64,000 nt of DNA from Pseudomonas delhiensis (GCF_900187975.1 NZ_FZPC01000026.1:52544-116543); one strand, 5' to 3'; counted from the first letter of the stretch, positions 1 to 9,723 are shown. A program made the numbers and translations. Notes: a model not told the origin generated them from the letters alone.

Positions 1-7
1 CCAGCAG

Positions 8-167
8 CCCTCTCCCCCCGCCCTCTCCCTGAAGGGAGAGGGGGCTTGTCCGTGCCGAGAGAAGGCCAGGTTTCAGCCGGTAGATGTCGATGTTGCCGGC
101 TGACTCCAGAGCACCAGCGTCTGCCCAACGGTCCCCTCTCCCTTCAGGGAGAGGGTTAGGGAGAGGG
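8..167. repeat. Composite palindromic repeat, family A, copy 1
   Basis: Two outward palindromes of the type CCCTCTCCCT-GA-AGGGAGAGGG flank a spacer of about 100 bp. The spacer holds GCTTGTCCGTGCCGAGAGAA, then TTTCAGCCGG and the inverted CCGGCTGA. Almost the same unit returns at 63482-63640 and, reversed, at 36241-36398; a single arm lies at 7466-7502. The layout is that of a paired REP/BIME-like element. Confidence 0.85.
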
Positions 168-209
168 AAAGGCCTCCCCCCCAGCACCGCCCTCACAGAT
201 ATGCCACCC

Positions 210-259
210 TGTAGGAGCGGGCCCTGCCTGCGAAATCGCGCGCAGGGCGCGCTCCTACA
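210..259. repeat. REP-type palindrome, family B
   Basis: TGTAGGAGCGGGCCCTGCC and its inverted partner GGGCGCGCTCCTACA enclose a short CGCG-rich centre, so the transcript or single strand would fold into one long hairpin. It is one of many family B copies in the window and ends 27 bp before the MBL hydrolase start. Confidence 0.85.
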
Positions 260-286
260 CAAAGCACAAAGACACCAGGCCCCACC

Positions 287-1012
287 ATGAAAATCGTCAC
301 CCGCGACCGCTGGTTCGAAGTCCGCCACTGCTACGACGGCGTCAGCCTCATCCACGAACCCTGGGTGCGCCCCTTCTACCGCTGCAACATGTGGCACATC
401 CAGGGCCGCGAGCGCGACCTGCTGGTGGACAGCGGTTCCGGCCTGGTCAGCCTGCGCGAGCAGTTGCCCTGGCTCACCGAGCGGCCGCTGCTGGCGGTGG
501 CCAGCCACACCCACTTCGACCACATCGCCGGCCACCACGAGTTCGCCGAGCGCCTGTGCCACCCGGCCGAGGCCGACATCCTCGCCAGCCCCGACGGCGA
601 GCGCACCCTGGCCACGGCCTTCGTCGGCGACGAGATGTTCGAGGCCCACCCGGACTGCCCGCTGTGCTACGCCGAGTACCGGGTGAAGGCGGCGCCGGCC
701 ACGCGCACCATCGACGAGGGCGACGTGCTGGACCTGGGCGACCGCGTGCTGGAAGTGCTGCACACCCCCGGCCATTCGCCGGGCGGCATCAGCCTGTGGG
801 AAGCCGGCACGCAGACGCTGTTCTCCGGCGACATCGTCTATGACGGCCCGCTGATCGAGGATGCCTACCACTCCAACCTGGACGACTACGCCCGCAGCCT
901 GGAGCGCCTGCGCCAGTTGCCGGTGCGCACCGTGCACGGCGAGCATTTCCCGAGCTTTTCCGGGGAACGCCTGCGCGTGATCATCGACGAGTGGTTCGCG
1001 GCCCACGGCTGA
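287..1012 (+). CDS. MBL-fold metallo-hydrolase
   Basis: A 241-residue protein of the metallo-beta-lactamase superfamily, probably a cytosolic zinc hydrolase. The zinc-binding signature H-T-H-F-D-H is at residues 74-79. A second metal histidine sits in HTPGHSPGG around residue 163, followed by the bridging Asp in SGDIVYDG near 182 and a late His in HGEHFPSF near 220. There is no signal peptide. The family covers glyoxalase II-like, lactonase and thioester hydrolase activities, and nothing here fixes the substrate. The ATG lies just after a family B repeat and has only a weak ribosome site. The gene stands alone, convergent with the small ORF downstream. Confidence 0.85.
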   Translation: MKIVTRDRWFEVRHCYDGVSLIHEPWVRPFYRCNMWHIQGRERDLLVDSGSGLVSLREQLPWLTERPLLAVASHTHFDHIAGHHEFAERLCHPAEADILASPDGERTLATAFVGDEMFEAHPDCPLCYAEYRVKAAPATRTIDEGDVLDLGDRVLEVLHTPGHSPGGISLWEAGTQTLFSGDIVYDGPLIEDAYHSNLDDYARSLERLRQLPVRTVHGEHFPSFSGERLRVIIDEWFAAHG

Positions 1013-1088
1013 AACGCCGGGCGCGGAATGCAATCTGCCCGCACGAGGCGGGCAGAGGCTGTGTCGCAGCTGGAGCTTTCAGGAGCAC

Positions 1089-1220
1089 TCAGCGCCGGCG
1101 TTGCTCCGTGTAACGCCTTTGCTCGTCGCTGGGAATGGGAATGGGTTGCAGGCGCGGAGGCTCGATGAGGCCGAGCGTTACACCCAGTTTCCATGCCAGG
1201 GTTTGCAGCCAGAATTTCAT
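1089..1220 (-). CDS. Conserved small protein (43 aa) behind an ANR-like promoter
   Basis: A 43-residue basic peptide beginning MKFWLQTLAWKLG and ending in an arginine-rich tail. The start is well supported: AAAGGAGG lies six bases before the ATG. The first 20 residues form an amphipathic or hydrophobic helix; no domain is recognisable. A consensus ANR/FNR half-site with a correctly spaced -10 lies upstream (see 1328-1376), which predicts low-oxygen induction and a leader of about 110 nt. From memory, P. aeruginosa has a similar small gene, PA1414, linked to the anaerobic sRNA SicX, a few genes from acetylpolyamine deacetylase PA1409. The same two neighbours occur here. The identification is plausible but was not checked by alignment. 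Confidence 0.7.
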   Translation of the reverse strand: MKFWLQTLAWKLGVTLGLIEPPRLQPIPIPSDEQRRYTEQRRR

Positions 1221-1333
1221 GGGATGCCTCCTTTGCGGTGGAAGAGGTCGGGCGGCCCACTGACCCGGGCCACCCTCAGAGTAGAGTAGCCCGGCGTCCC
1301 ACTCTCCGCCCGTGCCACTCACTCCTTGCAACA

Positions 1334-1376
1334 AAGACTACGCGTCGGACGGCCTCCGGCCGCTGACCTGGATCAA
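1334..1376 (-). promoter_or_regulatory. Putative ANR/FNR box and promoter for the small gene
   Basis: On the minus strand TTGAT-CCAG-GTCAG (1376-1363) matches the ANR/FNR consensus TTGAT-N4-ATCAA in 8 of 10 positions. TAGTCT lies where a -10 element belongs if the box is centred at -41.5, the usual class II activating position. Transcription would then start near 1328, about 108 nt before the small ORF. Confidence 0.55.
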
Positions 1377-1378
1377 GA

Positions 1379-2311
1379 TCAGGCACGCTTGCCGCGCAAT
1401 GTCCGGCGGATCCACGCCTCGCCGCTGACCAGGGAAATCCCCGCCAGCACCAGCACCGCGCCGGCGACGAAGTTCCAGGCCAGCGGCTCGTGCAGCAGCA
1501 GCACGCCGAAGGCGATGCCGAACACCGGCGTCATGAAGGAGAACACCGCCAGGTTCGAGGCCAGGTAGCGGCGCAGCAGCCAGAACCAGGTGAAATAGCT
1601 GAAGAAGGACACCACCACGCCCTGGAACAGCACGCTGCCCACGCCCACCGCGGTGAAGCGCACGTTGCCGAACTCGCCCAGGGCCAGGGCGAGGAACGGC
1701 AGCAACAGCGCGGCGGCGAACAGCTGGTAGAACAGCGTCAGGCTGGCCGGCGCCTCCGACAGGCGGGTGGTGCGCACCACCACCGTGGTGGCGCCCCACG
1801 CCGCCCCGGCCAGCACGCCGAAGAAGTCGCCCAGCAGCATGCGCGCGTCCATGTGCTGCAGGTCGAAGCCGCCGCCGAAGCACAGGGCGATGCCACCGAA
1901 GCACACCGCGATGCCCAGCCACTGCAGCGGCCGCAGGCGCTCGCTGGGCAGCAGGAAGTGCAGGCCCAGGGCGGAGAAGATCGGCGCCGTGTAGATGAAC
2001 ACCGCCATGTGCGAGGCGCTGGTGTACACCAGCCCCTGGGCGATGAACAGGAACTCCACGGCGAACAGCAGCCCGGCCAGCGCGCCGCCGGCCAGGGTGC
2101 CCTGGCCCATGGCCCTCCAGTCGCCGCGCCAGAGCACCAGCGCGCCCACCAGCAGCGCGGCCACCAGGTTGCGGCCGAAGGCCTGCATGATGGGGGCGAT
2201 GTCGCCGGCGGCGAACTTCACCGCCACCTGCTGCATGCCCCAGATCAGGCACAGCCCCAGCATCGCCTGCAGGGCGAAGGCGTCGGCGCCCTTGCGCGTC
2301 GGCGGCGTCAT
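1379..2311 (-). CDS. EamA/DMT-family membrane transporter
   Basis: An inner-membrane protein of about 310 residues with ten hydrophobic helices arranged as two EamA repeats, typical of drug/metabolite exporters such as RhtA- or YdcZ-like efflux carriers. I chose the ATG at 2311; an in-frame TTG at 2347 is possible but has no ribosome site. The substrate cannot be told from sequence; family members export amino acids, metabolites or toxic analogues. It ends only 159 bases from the small ORF start, so the ANR-like box at 1363-1376 lies just beyond its stop codon. It follows the polyamine-binding gene on the same strand but is separated from it by a terminator-like hairpin. Confidence 0.85.
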   Translation of the reverse strand: MTPPTRKGADAFALQAMLGLCLIWGMQQVAVKFAAGDIAPIMQAFGRNLVAALLVGALVLWRGDWRAMGQGTLAGGALAGLLFAVEFLFIAQGLVYTSASHMAVFIYTAPIFSALGLHFLLPSERLRPLQWLGIAVCFGGIALCFGGGFDLQHMDARMLLGDFFGVLAGAAWGATTVVVRTTRLSEAPASLTLFYQLFAAALLLPFLALALGEFGNVRFTAVGVGSVLFQGVVVSFFSYFTWFWLLRRYLASNLAVFSFMTPVFGIAFGVLLLHEPLAWNFVAGAVLVLAGISLVSGEAWIRRTLRGKRA

Positions 2312-2412
2312 GCGCACCCCCGCTGTCGGGACGAAGGAAGGGTGCAACGGCGGTCAGGCAGTTTCATGGCAGGCTCGGCAATGGCGAAACGGGTACCCAC
2401 TCGCAAGGAAAA

Positions 2413-2439
2413 CGGCGGTACTCAAAAGTAGTACCGCCG
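2413..2439 (-). terminator. Rho-independent terminator after the polyamine-binding gene
   Basis: CGGCGGTACT and AGTACCGCCG form a perfect 10-bp stem around a 7-nt loop. On the minus strand it is followed by TTTTCC, about 70 bases after the stop of the upstream gene. Confidence 0.65.
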
Positions 2440-2506
2440 ATTATTCCAGCCAAGCGACGAACGGCACCAGCACAAATCCGACACCGCCGGCCGTCACAGC
2501 GTCAAC

Positions 2507-3607
2507 TCACCGCCCGGTCTTGACCTTGCTCCAGGTACGGGTGCGGATGCGCTCCAGCTTGGGCGGCAGCATCTCCACCGAGTACAGCCTGGCCTGCACC
2601 TCGGCCGGCGGGTAGACGTCGGGGTTGTCGCGCAGGTCGGCGGAGATCAGCTTGTCCGCCGCCAGGTTGGGGTTGGCGTAGGCCACGTAGTCGGAGATCG
2701 GCGCCACCACCTCCGGGCGCAGCAGGTAGTTGAGGAAGGCGTGGGCCTGCTCGACGTTCTGCGCGTCCTTCGGAATGGCCAGCACGTCGAACCAGGCCGC
2801 GGTGCCCTCCCTGGGAATGCGGTATTCGATGTGGATGCCGTTCTTCGCCTCCCTGGCGCGGTTGGCCGCCTGCATGGCGCCGCCGGACCAGGCCATGGCC
2901 ACGCAGACGTCGCCGTTGGCCAGGTCAGTGACGAACTTCGAGGAACTGAAGTAGGTGATGTACGGGCGCAGGCTGCTCAGCAACGCCTCGGCCTTGGCGT
3001 AGTCCGCCGGGTCGTGGCTGTTCGGCGACAGCCCCAGGTAGTGCAGGGCCTCGGGGATCACCTCGGTGGGCGAGTCGAGGAAGGCCACGCCGCACTGCTT
3101 GAGCTTGGCGAGGTTCTCCGGCTTGAAGATCAGGTCCCAGGAATCCACCGGCGCGTTGTCGCCGAGCACCGCCTTCACCTTGTCGACGTTGTAGGCGATG
3201 CCGTTGGTGCCCCACATGTAGGGCATGGCGTACTGGTTGCCCGGGTCCTTGCTCTCCAGCACCTTGAGCAGCGCCGGGTTGAGGTTCTTCCAGTTCGGCA
3301 GCCTGCTCTTGTCCAGCGGCTGGAACACGCCGGCCTTGAGGTAATTGGGCAGGAAGCTGTCGCTGGGCACCACCAGGTCGTAGCCCGAATGCCCGGAGAG
3401 CAGCTTGGCCTCCAGCACCTCGTTGCTGTCGTAGACGTCGTACTTGGGCGCGATGCCCGTGTCCTTCTGGAAACCCTTGAGGGTGTCCGGGCCGATGTAG
3501 TCGAACCAGTTGTAGATGCGCACCACCGGCTCGGCGCTGGCCAGGCCGGCGGCAGCCAGCAATGCCACGCCGAGCAGGCCGCGGATGGTCTTCTTGTTCT
3601 CGCGCAT
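2507..3607 (-). CDS. Polyamine ABC transporter periplasmic binding protein (PotF/SpuD-like)
   Basis: A 366-residue periplasmic binding protein. Residues 1-25 are a classic signal peptide (MRENKKTIRG, hydrophobic core, cleavage after LASA). The mature protein begins with RIYNWFDYIGPDTL, the hallmark of the PotD/PotF spermidine-putrescine group, followed by SGYDLVVPSDSF and the MPYMWGTNGIAYN segment that lines the ligand site. GAGGAG precedes the ATG, which decides the start over an upstream TTG at 3673. No permease or ATPase gene adjoins it, so it is an orphan binding protein. It lies directly downstream of the acetylpolyamine deacetylase, from which a MITE now separates it. The ligand could be an acetylated polyamine; this is inference. 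Confidence 0.9.
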   Translation of the reverse strand: MRENKKTIRGLLGVALLAAAGLASAEPVVRIYNWFDYIGPDTLKGFQKDTGIAPKYDVYDSNEVLEAKLLSGHSGYDLVVPSDSFLPNYLKAGVFQPLDKSRLPNWKNLNPALLKVLESKDPGNQYAMPYMWGTNGIAYNVDKVKAVLGDNAPVDSWDLIFKPENLAKLKQCGVAFLDSPTEVIPEALHYLGLSPNSHDPADYAKAEALLSSLRPYITYFSSSKFVTDLANGDVCVAMAWSGGAMQAANRAREAKNGIHIEYRIPREGTAAWFDVLAIPKDAQNVEQAHAFLNYLLRPEVVAPISDYVAYANPNLAADKLISADLRDNPDVYPPAEVQARLYSVEMLPPKLERIRTRTWSKVKTGR

Positions 3608-3635
3608 GACTCGCTCCTCGAAATGGCGCGCCCTC

Positions 3636-3790
3636 AGAGCCTGTTTACGATCTCGCGAGCTAGAGCAGAACAAGGCAAAAACAGGCGAGGGACGGACCGG
3701 GCTCGCGTTCGAGTTTAGGCCGCTAAATGAGCATCACTCGCCTGTTTTTAACGCAGTTATGCCGACGCGCAGCAGATCGTAGACAGGTTC

Positions 3791-3791
<1 letters not shown>
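3636..3791. mobile_element. Putative MITE (about 156 bp)
   Basis: The ends are imperfect 17-bp inverted repeats: AGAGCCTGTTTACGATC on the left and, read from the right end, AGAACCTGTCTACGATC. Inside, AAAAACAGGCGAG faces CTCGCCTGTTTTT as a second inverted repeat. There is no ORF. These features fit a miniature inverted-repeat element. The right end overlaps the first base (on the plus strand) of the aphA stop codon, and the left end lies about 28 bp from the start of the polyamine-binding gene, whose ribosome site is intact. No clear target duplication could be read. Confidence 0.75.
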
Positions 3792-4831
<1,040 letters not shown>

Positions 4832-5056
4832 GAATAAAACCTCTCGGCTTTGTTGTTCTTGGTGGGGGGATTCTGCCCATTCGGGCGGCCTCGGCTGAAC
4901 GGTGGCAGCGGCCAAAAGGGGATTGATATGGCCAACATTTATGGCCCTTTACCACAGCGCCCCTTACCATTTCCCATCGGCTCGCTATGCTCTGGAGAAT
5001 GGCTGCCGGCCTTGTCGGCCGGCCGGCGTGCACCTGTTGAACGCAAGGAAGGAAAG

Positions 5057-7480
5057 ATGTCGGGGGACCGCAAGATCCTGCTCCGTTGCCTGTTGATCCT
5101 CAGCCTGTTCTGCGCCGGCTGGGCCCTGGCCGCGCCCGCCCCGCAGGTGCCGGCCGAACTGCCGGTGCTGGCCGAGGACGCCGGCCTGCCGGCCCTGGCC
5201 GAACGCCTGGAAAGCATCCGCCAGGGCGTCTCCGACCAGGTCGGCGACGACGACCTGGCACGCCTGCGCCTGGCCACCCTGGACGTGCAGAAGCTGGCCG
5301 GCCAGCACGGCGAAGAACTGCAGGCGCGCCTGGACCGCCTCTCCGACCAGCTCAACGTGCTCGGCCCGCCGGCCGAGGGCGAGGCCGCCGCGCTGGCGGT
5401 GCAGCGCGTCGAGCTGAGCCGGCAGAAGGCCGAGTTGCAGGCCCAGGCCACCCAGGCGGCGGACATCCTGCGCTCGGCCCAGGACCTGGCGGCGCAGATC
5501 GTCAACCTGCGCCGCAGCCTGTTCAACTCGCAGATCGCCATGCGCTCGCCGCCGCCCTTCAGCCCGACCTTCTGGTCCACCCTGACGCGCCCCACCGACG
5601 ACGACCTGGCGCGCCTGCGCAACCTGGGCGACAGGTTCGGCGCCGGCCTCGCCGCCACCTGGCGCGACGCGCGCCTGGCGCTGCTGGTCTGCCTGGTCGC
5701 CGCCGCGCTGCTGTGGACGCCGGGCCGGCGCCTGCTGGAAAGGTTCGCCAGCTACCTGGTCAGCCGCTTCATCCCCGAGGGCCGCCTGCGCCGCAGCAGC
5801 CTGGCCCTGGCCACGACCCTGGCCAGCGTGGTCACCCTCGGCGGCGCCGCCGCGCTGGCCCGCCAGGGCCTGGACTGGAACGGCAGCCTCGACAACGGCC
5901 TGGCCGCCCTGGCCGACCAGATGGTCACCCTGGCGGTGTTCAGCGCCTTCATCACCGGCCTCGGCCGCGCCCTGCTGATGGTCAGGCGGCCGTCCTGGCG
6001 CCTGCTGCCGATCCCGGACCAGGCCGCCCAGGCGGTGGCGCACTTCCCCGGCCTGCTGGCCATCGTGGTCATGCTGCTCGGCGCCCAGGACCGCATCAAC
6101 AGCAGCATCGGCGCCAGCCTGGCGCTGACCGTGGCGGTCAACGGGCTCACCGCGCTGCTGATCGCCGTGCTCTTCGGCATCGCCCTGCTGCGCCTGCGCC
6201 GCAGCGGCGAGGAGGACGAGGAACACCCGCGCCCGGCGCTGGCCGGGGTGATCCACTTCGCCGCCCTGCTGGTGGTGGCGCTGATCGTCCTGGCGCTGCT
6301 CAGCGGCTACCTGTCGCTGGCCTTCTTCCTCGCCACCAAGCTGCTGTGGGTCAGCGCCGTGGCGGTGATCGGCTACCTGCTCACGGCCTTCTTCGGCGAC
6401 CTCTGCGACACCCTGCTGTCGCCCCGCCAGGCCGCCGGCAAGACCCTCGCCCGCGCCCTGGGCCTCGCGCCGCAGCACCAGGCCCAGGCCGCCACCCTGC
6501 TGGCCGGGGTGGGCCGCACCCTGCTGGTGCTGATGACGCTGATGGTGGTGCTCTCGCCCACCGCCAGCAGCCCCGACGAACTGCTCGCCGGCGTCGAGCG
6601 CCTGGCCCAGGGCGGCCAGGCCCTGGGCAACCTCAACATCGTCCCGCAGGACATCCTGCTGGCCCTGCTCACCCTGCTCGGCGGGCTGTTCGCCCTGCGC
6701 CTGCTCAAGCGCTGGCTGGCCGAGGAACTGCTGCCGGAAACCAGCATGGACGCCGGCATGCGCGCCTCCCTGGTGACCCTGGTGGGCTACCTCGGCTTCG
6801 TCCTGCTCGGGCTGCTGACGCTGTCGGCGCTGCGCATCAACCTGACCAGCCTGACCTGGGTGGTCAGCGCCCTGTCGGTGGGCATCGGCTTCGGCCTGCA
6901 GGCCATCGTGCAGAACTTCATCAGCGGCCTGATCCTGCTCACCGAGCGCCCGGTGAAGGTCGGCGACTGGGTCAGCCTGAGCGGCGTGGAGGGCGACATC
7001 CGCCGGATCAACGTGCGCGCCACGGAAATCCAGCAGGCGGACAATTCCACGGTGATAGTGCCCAACTCCCAGATGATCACCCAGAACGTGCGCAACGTGA
7101 CCATGGGCGGCGCCCTGGGCAGCGTCGGCATCAGCCTGACGCTGCCGCTGGACACCGACGTGCACAAGGTCCGCGAACTGATGCTGGCGGCCTACGCCGA
7201 GCACCCGGCGATCCTCGAGACGCCCAGGCCCTCGGTGAGCTTCACCCAGCTCACCGACCAGGGCCTGACCCTGGCGGCCAGCGGCAGCGTCAGCAGCCCG
7301 CGCGGCGTATCGGCCGCCCGCAGCGACCTGTTGTTCAGCATCTTCGGCAAGCTGCGCGCGGAAGGCATCAACCTGGTGGCGCCGCGGAGCTTGCGCCTGG
7401 TGGGGGATGGGAAGGGGTTGGTGGAAGAGCCCGCTGCGGGTGGGTCGGGTGAAGAGCCCAAGAGCCCCTCCTCTCCCTGA
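5057..7480 (+). CDS. Large MscS-family mechanosensitive channel
   Basis: An 807-residue inner-membrane channel. The start is fixed by GGAAGGAAAG before the ATG. Residues 1-27 form a signal peptide ending in GWALAAPA. A helical, coiled-coil-prone periplasmic region (about 35-165) follows, then about ten membrane helices. The pore-lining and beta domain near residues 615-740 carries GIGFGLQAIVQNFISGLILL, then ERPVKVGDWV, the typical MscS core. It probably releases solutes under hypo-osmotic shock, like MscK. It is divergent from aphA. Oddly, the last codons (…PKSPSSP) and the stop TGA lie inside a family A repeat, so the C-terminus was probably changed by the repeat. Confidence 0.88.
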   Translation: MSGDRKILLRCLLILSLFCAGWALAAPAPQVPAELPVLAEDAGLPALAERLESIRQGVSDQVGDDDLARLRLATLDVQKLAGQHGEELQARLDRLSDQLNVLGPPAEGEAAALAVQRVELSRQKAELQAQATQAADILRSAQDLAAQIVNLRRSLFNSQIAMRSPPPFSPTFWSTLTRPTDDDLARLRNLGDRFGAGLAATWRDARLALLVCLVAAALLWTPGRRLLERFASYLVSRFIPEGRLRRSSLALATTLASVVTLGGAAALARQGLDWNGSLDNGLAALADQMVTLAVFSAFITGLGRALLMVRRPSWRLLPIPDQAAQAVAHFPGLLAIVVMLLGAQDRINSSIGASLALTVAVNGLTALLIAVLFGIALLRLRRSGEEDEEHPRPALAGVIHFAALLVVALIVLALLSGYLSLAFFLATKLLWVSAVAVIGYLLTAFFGDLCDTLLSPRQAAGKTLARALGLAPQHQAQAATLLAGVGRTLLVLMTLMVVLSPTASSPDELLAGVERLAQGGQALGNLNIVPQDILLALLTLLGGLFALRLLKRWLAEELLPETSMDAGMRASLVTLVGYLGFVLLGLLTLSALRINLTSLTWVVSALSVGIGFGLQAIVQNFISGLILLTERPVKVGDWVSLSGVEGDIRRINVRATEIQQADNSTVIVPNSQMITQNVRNVTMGGALGSVGISLTLPLDTDVHKVRELMLAAYAEHPAILETPRPSVSFTQLTDQGLTLAASGSVSSPRGVSAARSDLLFSIFGKLRAEGINLVAPRSLRLVGDGKGLVEEPAAGGSGEEPKSPSSP

Positions 7481-7502
7481 AGGGAGAGGGTTAGGGAGAG
7501 GG
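7466..7502. repeat. Single arm of family A repeat, overlapping a gene end
   Basis: CTCTCCCTGAAGGGAGAG followed by GGTTAGGGAGAGG is one arm of the composite repeat. The TGA at its centre serves as the stop codon of the mechanosensitive channel gene. Confidence 0.8.
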
Positions 7503-7579
7503 AGCAGAGTAAACCCGAAGCACTGTTACCCCCGGGTAACACCATTCGCCAACAAGAGCCAGGCGCCCCCTCGAGCCTT

Positions 7580-7660
7580 GTAGGGCGCATAACGCCTACG
7601 GCGTTATCCGCCATCGTGCCCAGGCACCGGCGGATAACCGCGAACGGTTATTCGCCCTAC
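7580..7660. repeat. Paired palindrome, family C
   Basis: GTAGGGCGCATAACGCC and the inverted GTTATTCGCCCTAC bound two inner hairpins (AACGCCTACGGCGTT and AACCGCGAACGGTT) separated by a short spacer. The same unit occurs at 27043-27138, 42462-42557, 42581-42677 and 52007-52178. Confidence 0.85.
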
Positions 7661-7706
7661 GGTCACGCCGCCTCCCCGCGGTGGAGCAGGCCCACGTAAA
7701 GAACCT

Positions 7707-9638
7707 TTACCCCTTCCTCGCCAACAGCGCCGCCGCCCCCTGCGCCTTGCGCGAATACCAGAACACCCGGCTCACCCCGCGGGTAACCGCCACGTAGGCC
7801 AGGCGCAGGCTCTCGTCCTGCATCGCCTGGTCGTAGCTGTTGCGGAAGAACCCGCTGTGGGCATACAGCACGTTGCGCAGCGGATGGCGCTCGGGTGGCG
7901 CGCAGTCGTCGACGATGATCGCCACCTCCGCCTGCAGGCCCTTGGCGCGGTGGATGCTCATGGCCTTCACCGGCAGCTTGGCGTCGAGTTGCGCCTGGAT
8001 CTGCTGCAGCGGCTCGTTGCGCCGGCTCAGCAGCATCACCGCGGTGCTCTCGCGGCTGCCGCGCTGGGCCACGTGTTCGCACTGGGCGCGAATGTCCGCC
8101 ACCAGCCTGGGCAGGTCGCGGGCCAGGTCGAAGCGGGTTTCCACGCGCACGCCGTGGTCGCCCGGCTGCATCGGCTTGAAGGCGCGGCAGGTCTTGGCCT
8201 GCTTGAAGTTCACCTCGGCCAGCACCGCCTCGGCGTCGCGGATCACCGGTTCGATGCTGCGGTAGTTGGTTTCCAGCAGCAGCACCGTGCTCTGGCGGTT
8301 GCGGCCCTTGCTGGGGAAGTGCCTGTCGAAGTCCATGAACAGCTCCGGCGAGCTGCCGCGCCAGCCGTAGATCGACTGCCAGTCGTCGCCGATGGCCATC
8401 AGGCTCGGCGCCTTGCCGCTGCGCGCCAGGAAGCGGTGCAGGGCCTGCAGCCAGAGGACGATCTGCGGCGAGATGTCCTGGAATTCGTCGATCAGCAGGT
8501 GCGTCATCGGCTCGGCCGCTTCCAGCTTCGCCTCGCCTTCGGCGAAGCGCTGGGTGAGCTGCTGGAAGGCGGCGTTGAAGGTGGTCAGGCGCTGGCGCTT
8601 GAGCAGGGCCAGGAAGAAGCTCCAGTAGATGGCCAGGGCCTCGAGGAAGATCTTCTCGCGCGTCGAGCAGTCCAGCTCGGCCACCTTCAGGTCCTGCGGG
8701 CGCAGGCCGAGGCTTTCCATGAAGCCGGCCTGGGTGTGGAAGACCTCCACCAGCGGCGCCTCGACGAACTCGCCGGGCAGGCGGAACGGCTGGACCGGCG
8801 CGGGGCCCGGCACTTCCTCCGGCTTCTCCAGGCCCAGCAGGCGGTGCACCTTGGCGCGGAAGGCGCCATTCACCGCGTAGCATTCCTCGTAGGCCTCCAG
8901 CAGCAGGCGCTGCTGCGCCGGGCGCAGGCGGCCGCCGGTGAGGGGGTTGTCCGGCTCGTCGGGGTTCCTCTCCTCCAGTTGCTCGAACCAGCGCTGCTTG
9001 CCCAGCAGTTCGCGGGCCTGCACGCCCATGGCCGAATGGAAGGTGCGCACGCATTCGCGGGCGCGGGTCATGTCGAAGGGGTACTGCCAGAAGGCCAGGA
9101 CGCGCACCAGTTGTTCGCGCAGCTGCGCGCAGGAAGCGTTGGTGAAGGAGATCACCGTGACCTTGTCCGCCTCGATGCCCAGGTGGCAGAGCATGAACAC
9201 CAGGCGCAGCACCAGGGTGGTCGACTTGCCGGAGCCGGCGCCGGCGAAGATGCGCGCCAGCGGCTGGCGGCAGAGGATCATCGCCCACTGCTCGTCCGAC
9301 GGCGGGCTGATCACGCCGGCGCTGACCGCCTGGCGCACCCGCTCGCGCATCGCCTCGACCTGCTCCGGGCGCACCGCCAGGGCGCGCGCCGGGTAGATGC
9401 CGGCGGGGCCCTGCGCCGCGGGTTTCGCCGGGGCCTTCTCGCCCTCGGCCTTGGGCTTGCGTGGCGCGCGGGGCTTGGCCCCGGCGCCGCCCTGCTTCCT
9501 CGCCGTGGCGCGCGGCTTCTTCGACGCCGGCGCCTGGGCGACCTCGTTCTGCTCGCGCAGGTAGGCGGTGGTGCGCGGGAAGTACCGCGCCAGGGATTCG
9601 GACAGCAGCAGTTTGTAGCGCCTTACGGCAGACAGCAT
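7707..9638 (-). CDS. UvrD/Rep-family superfamily 1 DNA helicase
   Basis: A 643-residue ATP-dependent DNA helicase. Walker A is FAGAGSGKST (about residues 135-145), motif II is LLIDEFQDISP, motif III is GDDWQSIYGWRGS, and motif VI is LRLAYVAVTRGVSRVFW, all typical of UvrD/PcrA enzymes that translocate 3'-5'. The first about 120 residues differ from UvrD: after a short conserved start (MLSAVRRYKLLLSESL) there is an Ala/Pro/Lys/Arg-rich low-complexity linker (KPRATARKQ, KPRAPRKPKAEG), probably a flexible DNA-binding tail. No nuclease domain is seen. A role in repair or in clearing replication obstacles is inferred. It is transcribed towards family C and A repeats. Confidence 0.85.
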   Translation of the reverse strand: MLSAVRRYKLLLSESLARYFPRTTAYLREQNEVAQAPASKKPRATARKQGGAGAKPRAPRKPKAEGEKAPAKPAAQGPAGIYPARALAVRPEQVEAMRERVRQAVSAGVISPPSDEQWAMILCRQPLARIFAGAGSGKSTTLVLRLVFMLCHLGIEADKVTVISFTNASCAQLREQLVRVLAFWQYPFDMTRARECVRTFHSAMGVQARELLGKQRWFEQLEERNPDEPDNPLTGGRLRPAQQRLLLEAYEECYAVNGAFRAKVHRLLGLEKPEEVPGPAPVQPFRLPGEFVEAPLVEVFHTQAGFMESLGLRPQDLKVAELDCSTREKIFLEALAIYWSFFLALLKRQRLTTFNAAFQQLTQRFAEGEAKLEAAEPMTHLLIDEFQDISPQIVLWLQALHRFLARSGKAPSLMAIGDDWQSIYGWRGSSPELFMDFDRHFPSKGRNRQSTVLLLETNYRSIEPVIRDAEAVLAEVNFKQAKTCRAFKPMQPGDHGVRVETRFDLARDLPRLVADIRAQCEHVAQRGSRESTAVMLLSRRNEPLQQIQAQLDAKLPVKAMSIHRAKGLQAEVAIIVDDCAPPERHPLRNVLYAHSGFFRNSYDQAMQDESLRLAYVAVTRGVSRVFWYSRKAQGAAALLARKG

Positions 9639-9723
9639 CGGAAGGCTCCGGCCCTGGAGGATGTCGCTGAATGATAAGGGGTTTCAGTGACGATCCGACA
9701 GCGCCGGGCGCCTCGCGTTCGCC

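Noticed and set aside
84..290. 68-codon plus-strand frame at the left edge
   Set aside because: It lies entirely within family A and B repeats and has no ribosome site.
4985..7204. Very long minus-strand frame opposite the mechanosensitive channel
   Set aside because: It is a GC-bias shadow: the product is Gln/Ala/Gly/His-rich without any domain, while the plus frame shows a full MscS protein.
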